Positions 16,153-21,703 of a stretch of DNA of 21,703 bases are shown piece by piece. Where the stretch lies: assembly GCA_045569115.1 (NCBI GenBank), contig JBJKZS010000105.1, forward strand, positions 1-21,703, written 5' to 3'. Under the pieces are notes generated by a model. It ran no database searches, was not told the origin of the DNA, and was given only the letters and a program-made list of their open reading frames with translations. A program made the translations under genes and the position numbers. The DNA comes from S15-B10 sp045569115. GTDB taxonomy: Bacteria > Fidelibacterota > Marinisomatia > Marinisomatales > S15-B10. The first letter of the stretch is position 1. Each line of letters begins with the position of its first letter.

Positions 16153-16598
16153 GAACAAAATATGCTCATATAAATATCATTGCAAAAGACTGGAAATTGC
16201 TATGTGAATTTTATCAGGAAATATTTGAGTGTGTGCCAATTAGCACTGAACGTGATCATCATGGAGAATCTGTAGACCTACTAACTGGCATCTCAAAAGT
16301 ACGAGTGAAGGGACGTCATTTAAGAGTCCCTGGATATGGTGAAAATGCTCCTACTATAGAAATTTTTTCATTCAGCCAAAGTGGAAAGAACTATCCAAAA
16401 ACGTTAAACCGACCAGGCTTTTCTCATTTAGCATTTGAAGTTGATGATTTGGATGAAAGGAGAGAAAAAATCAAAGAATTCGGAGGCTCGGATTATGGTG
16501 AAAAAGTTGTCCTTGATATTTCTGGTGCAGGGAAACTCACATTGATATACATGACCGATCCAGAAGGAAATATCATAGAGCTTCAAAAATGGCACTGA
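16149..16598 (+). CDS. VOC (glyoxalase/bleomycin-resistance fold) metalloenzyme
   Basis: A 149-residue vicinal-oxygen-chelate protein made of two beta-alpha-beta-beta-beta units. The four metal-ligand positions are all filled: His7 in YAHINI, Glu71 in PTIEIFSF, His93 in FSHLAFEVDD and Glu144 in NIIELQKW. It should therefore be an active metal enzyme such as a lactoylglutathione-lyase-like, epimerase-like or dioxygenase-like enzyme, not only a binding protein. The arrangement resembles glyoxalase I and methylmalonyl-CoA epimerase; the actual substrate is unknown. It starts inside the stop of the enolase-superfamily gene and overlaps the following hydrolase frame, so it is made with them. A link to an aldehyde or 2-keto intermediate of the pathway is inference. 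Confidence 0.85.
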   Translation: MRTKYAHINIIAKDWKLLCEFYQEIFECVPISTERDHHGESVDLLTGISKVRVKGRHLRVPGYGENAPTIEIFSFSQSGKNYPKTLNRPGFSHLAFEVDDLDERREKIKEFGGSDYGEKVVLDISGAGKLTLIYMTDPEGNIIELQKWH

Positions 16599-17488
16599 AG
16601 CTATCACAGCAAAATAAAATGAGTCGGAACAATGCTACAATCTGTTCTCTCTTTTGCTTTTTTTTATTTTCCTTTCCATTCCTTTTGGCTCAAGACAATA
16701 ATAATTCGCTAAATATTAAACTTCGAGAAAGAGTTCTGATCGACAAGATTCAGAATAAATTCCAATTAAATGAAAAAGAGGTTAATTGGGATTTACATAA
16801 AACCGCCATTATTATTATTGATATGTGGGACAATCATCATTGTAAAAGTGCTGCCCGTCGAGTTGCTGAAATGGCTCCACATATGAATCAAGTTTTGAAA
16901 ACAGCGCGTAATAAAGGAGTCTTTATTATTCACGCCCCAAGCGACTGCATGGAACATTACAAAAGCACCCCTCAGCGAAAACGTGCAGAAAAATCTCTTT
17001 TTATTGAAGCTAATGTTAGTTTCAAATGGAATTATTTTAATCCAAAAAAAGAGGGGTATTTATCACCTGAGCTGGAAAAAGAAGGATGCTCTTGTGATAC
17101 TCTAGAACCTTGTGGCCCATCTTATAAAGCATGGAGTCGGCAAATTGAAACCATCGACATTCATGAAACTGATGCTATCTCTGATGATGGTCAGGAAATA
17201 TATAATCTCTTAGAAGAGAAAAAGATAGATAATGTAATAATCATGGGAGTTCATACTAATCGTTGTGTGCTAGGGAGACCATTTGGTATTCGCCAGATGA
17301 ATTATACAGACCGAAATGTTGTCCTTTGTAGAGACCTTACTGATTCATATCATAGAGACCCAGGTAAACATTTTGCTGGACTAAAATTAATAATCCAACA
17401 TATTGAAAAATATTGGTGCCCAACAATTACTAGTGCAAGCATAACCAAAGCTCCTCCATTCATATTCAAAGAACAAGATAGGAGATAA
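16589..17488 (+). CDS. Exported isochorismatase-family cysteine hydrolase
   Basis: A protein of up to 299 residues. The frame opens at 16589, overlapping the VOC gene by ten bases; an ATG at 16619 (residue 11) is equally possible and gives a cleaner signal peptide (MSRNNATICSLFCFFLFSFP, cleavage near LLAQ). The hydrolase core has the catalytic Asp78 in AIIIIDMWDNHHC and the nucleophile Cys226 in GVHTNRCVLGRPFGIRQM. I could not place the family's catalytic lysine with confidence. A cysteine-rich insert, GCSCDTLEPCG (166-176), is unusual for ordinary nicotinamidases. The family hydrolyses amides, vinyl ethers or carbamates, so here it may free a sugar or acid from a conjugate. Periplasmic location is inferred from the signal peptide. 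It lies four bases before the next gene. Confidence 0.83.
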   Translation: MALKLSQQNKMSRNNATICSLFCFFLFSFPFLLAQDNNNSLNIKLRERVLIDKIQNKFQLNEKEVNWDLHKTAIIIIDMWDNHHCKSAARRVAEMAPHMNQVLKTARNKGVFIIHAPSDCMEHYKSTPQRKRAEKSLFIEANVSFKWNYFNPKKEGYLSPELEKEGCSCDTLEPCGPSYKAWSRQIETIDIHETDAISDDGQEIYNLLEEKKIDNVIIMGVHTNRCVLGRPFGIRQMNYTDRNVVLCRDLTDSYHRDPGKHFAGLKLIIQHIEKYWCPTITSASITKAPPFIFKEQDRR

Positions 17489-17492
17489 ACCG

Positions 17493-18464
17493 ATGGCTCT
17501 TCAGTCTCATAAAAAGTCAAAATCATTCTTTAGTCGTCGAGACTTTATGAAAATTTCAGGTGCTAGTCTCGTATCTAGTGCTTTTATAAAACCCTCATTT
17601 AAAAAGAAGGACCTCTCCATAAATATTTTTTCTAAACATCTACAAGCCTTCAATTATAATGAAATGTCTTCTTTTGCTTCGGAAGTTGGATTTGAAGGTA
17701 TTGATTTAACAGTTCGTCCTGGAGGGCACGTCTTACCTGAACGAGTAAGTAAAGATTTACCTAAAGCTGTGGAAAGTATCCGTAAGGCTGGGCTATCTAT
17801 TGACATGATAACTACAAGTGTAAAGGATGCCAATGATCCTGAACATAAACGAGTGCTTGAAGTAGCATCTGAATTAGGAATACGATATTATCGAATGGCT
17901 TATTTTGCTTATCCAGATTTATCTAAAGGCACAACTTTAATTGAAGTCTTGAAAAATTTTACCGATGAAACAAAAGCTTTATCAAAATTGAATGAAAAAC
18001 TAGATATAGTAGGCTGTTATCAAAATCACTCCGGCAAGAAATTAGTTGGATCAAATGTTTGGGAAATTTGGAAATTAATATCTGAATCTGACCCAAATTT
18101 TTCTGGTATTCAATATGACATCCGGCATGCCACAGTTGAGGGAGGAGAGTCTTGGGAAAATGGGATCCATTTAATCAATAATAATATTAAAACTATCGCA
18201 TTGAAAGATTTTAAATGGGGGGAAATTGATAATAATTGGAAAATAATCAATACTCCAATAGGAGAAGGAATGGTCGATTTTGAAAAATATTTCAGTCTGT
18301 TAAAAAAATATAAGATATTTGTTCCTGCAAGCTTGCATTTTGAATATAGTCTGGGAGGAGCTGAGCATGGAAGTAAAAAATTGGGGATAACAAAAAATAG
18401 TCTTTTTGAAAATATGAAAAAAGATTTGAACGCAATAAGAAAATATTGGGACTCAGCAGCTTAG
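17493..18464 (+). CDS. Tat-exported sugar phosphate isomerase/epimerase-like TIM-barrel protein
   Basis: A 323-residue protein. Residues 14-20 (SRRDFMK) form a clear twin-arginine motif followed by a short hydrophobic segment (ISGASLVSSAFI), so a folded, probably metal-loaded enzyme should be exported through Tat. The barrel shows FEGIDLTVRPGGHV (67-80), QNHSG, IQYDIRHATVEGG, ALKDFKWG, the GEGMVDFEKYF helix start and SLHFEY. These supply the His, Asp and Glu residues of the xylose-isomerase-like metal site. Its substrate is unknown; a periplasmic lyase or epimerase acting on the product of the cytochrome-linked dehydrogenase is plausible. The ATG has a strong SD (AGGAGA), and the stop is three bases before the next start. 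Confidence 0.84.
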   Translation: MALQSHKKSKSFFSRRDFMKISGASLVSSAFIKPSFKKKDLSINIFSKHLQAFNYNEMSSFASEVGFEGIDLTVRPGGHVLPERVSKDLPKAVESIRKAGLSIDMITTSVKDANDPEHKRVLEVASELGIRYYRMAYFAYPDLSKGTTLIEVLKNFTDETKALSKLNEKLDIVGCYQNHSGKKLVGSNVWEIWKLISESDPNFSGIQYDIRHATVEGGESWENGIHLINNNIKTIALKDFKWGEIDNNWKIINTPIGEGMVDFEKYFSLLKKYKIFVPASLHFEYSLGGAEHGSKKLGITKNSLFENMKKDLNAIRKYWDSAA

Positions 18465-18467
18465 AAA

Positions 18468-19913
18468 TTGACAATTAATTACAAAATACCTTCTTCTTTT
18501 CCTGATATAAAGTCATTTGAGTCATACCTTAAGTCAATTGATGCTTCGTTTGGTTGTGACCATAACATTATGGATTCATCGGGCCCAATGGGAAAAGAGT
18601 TTAATATTGCAGGACATACTCTAAAAAATCGTTTTGCTATACATCCAATGGAAGGTTGGGATGGGAATGAAGATGGACTTCCTTCTGAGCATACTTTTCG
18701 AAGATGGTATCGTTTTGGATTAAGTGCCTCCTCATTAATTTGGGGAGGGGAGGCTTTTTCTGTTGTTCCAGAAGGTCGCGCTAATCCACATCAACTTCAT
18801 CAAGGAAGCAGTAAAAGAATTGGGATAGGTCTCAAGGATCTAATTAGAAAAATTAAATCAGGTCGGGAAAAAATTGGACTTGGCAATGAAGAAGCATTAA
18901 TTGGATTGCAATTGACTCATTCAGGACGTTGGTCACATCCAAATAAGACAGGGCCATCTCCTAAGATTGCTTTTAGACATCCAATTCTAGATTGGAAATC
19001 AGGTGTCAATTCTGATGAAGCACTAATTTCAGATAACGAGTTAGCAGATTTACCGAAATATTATGCTGAAGCATCAGAATTAGCATCTAAAGCTGGTTTT
19101 AGTTTCGTCGACATAAAATGCTGCCATGGTTACCTTCTTCATGAATTATTAGCTGCTAGATCAAGACCCGGACCTTATGGAGGGTCTTTTAATAATCGAA
19201 CTCGTCTTTTCCGGGAAATTGTTTCTTCCGTAAGAGATGCAAGCCCAGGCTTAGAAATTGGAGTTCGTTTATCCGCAACAGATCTTTACCCCTTCTCAAG
19301 CAATAAGGATGGTCTTGGGGAACCTAAAGGATTATCAGAGAACCTTCCATATAATTTAGGGTTTGGTATAAATAAAGATAATCCGCTGGAACCTGATTAT
19401 AATGAGACATTTGATTTCCTTGATCTCTTATGTAAAATGAAAATTAAGCTCGTCAATATCACTATAGGGTCACCATATTATACACCTCATATTCAACGAC
19501 CAGCGGCTTTCCCTCCAAGTGATGGTTATCTTCCTCCAAAAGATCCCCTTGAATCCGTCCTAGCACATATTGCAACTGTACGGTTAATTAAATCTTCTTT
19601 CCCACACTTAATATTAGTTGGATCTGGATACAGCTATCTTCAACATTGGCTCCCTAATATAGCGCAATACGAAGTTCGCAATGGTCATGTGGATTTTGTA
19701 GGCTTAGGAAGAATGGTTCTATCCTATCCGGAATTACCCCTTGATATTCTAAATGGAAACCCTATAGAAAAGAAAAAAATATGCAGAACTTTTTCTGATT
19801 GTACCACAGGTCCAAGAAATGGTATGGCTAGCGGTTGTTATCCTTTAGACCCATATTTTCGTAAACGTCCAGAAGCTGATAAAATTCGATCAATGAGGAA
19901 GGCTAGAATATGA
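18468..19913 (+). CDS. NADH:flavin oxidoreductase (old yellow enzyme family)
   Basis: A 481-residue flavin TIM barrel. Family marks are NRFAIHPMEGWDG (54-66), IGLQLTHSGRWSHP (145-158), the substrate-binding HGYLLHELLAARSRPGPYGGS (from 220), GVRLSATD, and the phosphate-binding end VDFVGLGRMVLSYPELP. Near the C-terminus lie Cys439, Cys445 and Cys457 (CRTFSDC then SGCYPLDP). This recalls the four-cysteine iron-sulfur site of 2,4-dienoyl-CoA-reductase-like members but with one cysteine missing. Such enzymes reduce activated double bonds or oxidise dihydro-compounds with NAD(P)H. The start is a TTG three bases after the previous stop. It is chosen because the residues before the first internal ATG look like genuine family sequence. 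Its stop overlaps the transporter start (ATGA). Confidence 0.87.
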   Translation: MTINYKIPSSFPDIKSFESYLKSIDASFGCDHNIMDSSGPMGKEFNIAGHTLKNRFAIHPMEGWDGNEDGLPSEHTFRRWYRFGLSASSLIWGGEAFSVVPEGRANPHQLHQGSSKRIGIGLKDLIRKIKSGREKIGLGNEEALIGLQLTHSGRWSHPNKTGPSPKIAFRHPILDWKSGVNSDEALISDNELADLPKYYAEASELASKAGFSFVDIKCCHGYLLHELLAARSRPGPYGGSFNNRTRLFREIVSSVRDASPGLEIGVRLSATDLYPFSSNKDGLGEPKGLSENLPYNLGFGINKDNPLEPDYNETFDFLDLLCKMKIKLVNITIGSPYYTPHIQRPAAFPPSDGYLPPKDPLESVLAHIATVRLIKSSFPHLILVGSGYSYLQHWLPNIAQYEVRNGHVDFVGLGRMVLSYPELPLDILNGNPIEKKKICRTFSDCTTGPRNGMASGCYPLDPYFRKRPEADKIRSMRKARI

Positions 19914-21310
19914 ATAAACCTGACACTGAATCTTTTCAGGGATTACCCTCAACTATATCTAACAATCAGGAATCATTGAAGAAGGAGGAAGAGTGGCTTG
20001 AGCAACAGAAAAGTCTTCCGAAAATTCAAAGGTGGAAATCTTTTCTTATTAAAGGTGGTCCTGGCTACCTACAAAGTGCACTTACTTTAGGAGGGGGAAC
20101 CGTAACCGCTATGTTATTCTCTGGCGCAGCATATGGTTATCAATTATTGTGGGTTGCTCCATTGTCTATGCTATTGGGAATAATAATTTTTTCTGCTGTT
20201 TCCCATCAAACTCTTTCAACAGGTCAGCGTCCATTCATTGCTCTTAAAGATCATGCTGGACCATTTTTTGCCTGGGCCTTTGCCGGTGGTGCAGTTCTGT
20301 CATCAATTATATGGCATTTTGCCCAATACTCACTTGGTGCATCTGTTCTTGTGGATTTAAGCGATGTGGCGGGAATGAAAATTCCTTCTTGGGTGGCTGG
20401 TATAATTATTCTGGCTATTTCGATTATATGGGCGGTGACATATGGAACTTCTAATAAGATGAGAGATTGGTTTGAGAAATCTCTCAGAATATTAGTCTGG
20501 GGGATTGTTGCTTGTTTTGGTTTGGTAGCCTTTCGAACAGGAATAGCAGATCCATTAGATTTAATATCTGGCTTTATTCCCTCAATTCCGGAAAGTTTAT
20601 CAGAAGTTTCTTCACTTACCGTTATTGTAGGAGGCCTGTCCGCTTCTGTAGGTGCAAATATGTTATTCCTTTATCCATATTCATTAATGGCTAAAGGATG
20701 GTCTTCATCACATAAGCAACTAGCTCAATTTGATCTGATTTCAGGAATGTTCATTCCTTATTTTCTTGCAACAACATTAATGGTAATAGCTACAGCAAAT
20801 ATTTTTTATTACGGAGATTTAGAATTTACAGGAAGAAGTCTCAGTCCATTTGAAGCATCTCAGATCCTGGAAAGTACAATTGGACCTTTAACAGGACGCA
20901 TGGTATTTAATTTAGGAATTCTTGGGATGGCAATTTCTTCCATTATTTTACAAATGATTTGTTGCGGATTTGTGGCTTTAGAAGTTTTTGGTTGGGAATT
21001 TGGGAGCTTGAGATATCGTTTAGCCTGTCTTATACCAGCTCCAGGTGTATTGGGTTCCGTTCTTTGGTCAGACATAGCATTATGGGCTGCTGTTCCAACT
21101 ACTGTGATATGTGGGTTCTTCCTCCCTATTTCATATGTTGGTTTTATTATTCTTCAAAAAAGCTCAAAATACTTAGGAAGTAATAAACCAAAAGGTCTTA
21201 AAGCCAACATATGGGTTGGTTCCATGATTGTTGGAACGTTAATACTAATTATTTTTCTTGCCTGGACTCTAATAGATAAAGTCCCAAAATATTTAGGTAA
21301 TCTATTGTGA
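19910..21310 (+). CDS. Divergent Nramp-fold membrane transporter
   Basis: A 466-residue integral membrane protein with about eleven hydrophobic segments. The N-terminal GGPGYLQSALTLGGGTVTAM (49-68) aligns with Nramp TM1, and GGLSASVGANMLFLYPYSLM (241-260) with TM6. In metal-carrying Nramps, TM1 has DPGN and TM6 has MPH. Here these positions read GGGT (61-64) and GAN (248-250), so every usual metal ligand side chain is gone. Transport of something other than Mn or Fe is therefore likely. As the only transporter of the operon it is a candidate for uptake of the pathway substrate or its oxidised form, though this is inference. The start overlaps the oxidoreductase stop and has AGGA upstream; the stop overlaps the next GTG. 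Confidence 0.8.
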   Translation: MNKPDTESFQGLPSTISNNQESLKKEEEWLEQQKSLPKIQRWKSFLIKGGPGYLQSALTLGGGTVTAMLFSGAAYGYQLLWVAPLSMLLGIIIFSAVSHQTLSTGQRPFIALKDHAGPFFAWAFAGGAVLSSIIWHFAQYSLGASVLVDLSDVAGMKIPSWVAGIIILAISIIWAVTYGTSNKMRDWFEKSLRILVWGIVACFGLVAFRTGIADPLDLISGFIPSIPESLSEVSSLTVIVGGLSASVGANMLFLYPYSLMAKGWSSSHKQLAQFDLISGMFIPYFLATTLMVIATANIFYYGDLEFTGRSLSPFEASQILESTIGPLTGRMVFNLGILGMAISSIILQMICCGFVALEVFGWEFGSLRYRLACLIPAPGVLGSVLWSDIALWAAVPTTVICGFFLPISYVGFIILQKSSKYLGSNKPKGLKANIWVGSMIVGTLILIIFLAWTLIDKVPKYLGNLL

Positions 21311-21703
21311 GCAATACAACCATTAAACTACCTAATGGAAGAAAAATTCAACTTAATAATGATGGTATAGAAAAATATAAAGAAAATCTTAATAGACTGG
21401 AACCGACTCTACCAATTAGAGATGTATGGGCCTCTCCTCATATAGTAGTAAAAAATTCATATGCTGAATTAGGACACTCTTTTAATTCTCCAGGTACAAC
21501 AGAAGAAATAAGAGACAATATAGATTTTGATGCAACCATAAAAATAAGAAAATATCTAATCAAAAATGGTTTCGCAATTGCTGAAGCAATGGATACAGCA
21601 CAACGTTTTTTCATTGGCTGGACTACCGCAAAAAAACTTATAGAGGAAACATCGCAAATACCATCTGATATCAAGTTTATTGCTGGTGCTAGCTATGATA
21701 ATA
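21307..21703 (+). CDS. DUF993 / dihydrodipicolinate-synthase-like protein (cut by window end)
   Basis: An open frame of 132 codons starting at a GTG that overlaps the transporter's TGA (GTGA) and running off the right edge. The segment IDFDATIKIRKYLIKNGFAIAEAMDTAQR, followed by W and then AKKLI, matches my memory of the DUF993 family opening (IDWDAT...GLGVADAMDTAQRGMGLDW). DUF993 proteins are predicted class I aldolase-like barrels of the dihydrodipicolinate synthase/N-acetylneuraminate lyase superfamily. The Schiff-base lysine, if present, would lie beyond this window. In this operon it is the best candidate for a carbon-carbon cleavage step that makes a keto acid plus an aldehyde or ketose. 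That role is inference. Confidence 0.78.
   Translation, partial: MSNTTIKLPNGRKIQLNNDGIEKYKENLNRLEPTLPIRDVWASPHIVVKNSYAELGHSFNSPGTTEEIRDNIDFDATIKIRKYLIKNGFAIAEAMDTAQRFFIGWTTAKKLIEETSQIPSDIKFIAGASYDN

Noticed and set aside
1..21703. tRNA, rRNA, CRISPR array, insertion sequence or phage gene
   Set aside because: I looked on both strands and saw no cloverleaf, array of spaced repeats, transposase or phage protein; a covariance or repeat search could not be run.

Overview
The window reads as an AT-rich chromosomal piece of a Gram-negative bacterium, probably from the Fibrobacterota-Chlorobiota-Bacteroidota (FCB) side of the tree and perhaps a marine lineage such as Marinimicrobia/SAR406. The grounds are inference from gene content: two DUF2911 proteins, a CBM9-like/DUF5916 outer-membrane protein, a CotH-type lipoprotein and many exported proteins. 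Some genes have clear Shine-Dalgarno (SD) sites and others have none. Phylum-level placement is weak.

Layout. 1-328: no gene. 329-1558: rmuC. 1559-1757: a gene-free stretch with a terminator-like hairpin and a long nested hairpin just before the next start. 1758-5242 (+): two DUF2911/NTF2-like exported proteins that share a 390-bp block with no nucleotide difference, then a CotH-family lipoprotein. 5426-7855 (+): a DUF5916 outer-membrane barrel protein. It ends at a hairpin shared with the convergent left arm of the next cluster.

7910-21703 is one divergent catabolic cluster driven from an 86-bp intergenic region (12382-12467). The minus-strand arm has two xylose-isomerase-like TIM-barrel proteins, a dihydroxyacetone-kinase pair (dhaK, dhaL) and an exported methyltransferase-like protein. 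The plus-strand arm is tightly packed, with gaps of a few bases or ATGA/GTGA overlaps. It holds a c-type cytochrome/beta-propeller dehydrogenase-like protein, an enolase-superfamily dehydratase/racemase, a VOC metalloenzyme, an exported cysteine hydrolase, a Tat-exported TIM-barrel protein, an old-yellow-enzyme oxidoreductase, an Nramp-fold transporter lacking the metal-binding motifs, and a DUF993 (dihydrodipicolinate-synthase-like) protein cut by the window edge.

Reading of the cluster (inference): it looks like a sugar or sugar-derivative degradation pathway not obviously matching a textbook one. A periplasmic oxidation step would be followed by uptake, isomerisation or dehydration, aldol cleavage by the DUF993 protein, and phosphorylation of a triose or tetrose ketose by DhaK/DhaL. 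Two genes of the cluster are frameshifted in this sequence. The cytochrome gene is split once, at a site resembling the prfB +1 frameshift context. dhaK is split by two shifts that both map to A runs. These may be sequencing errors, real decay, or in the cytochrome case recoding.
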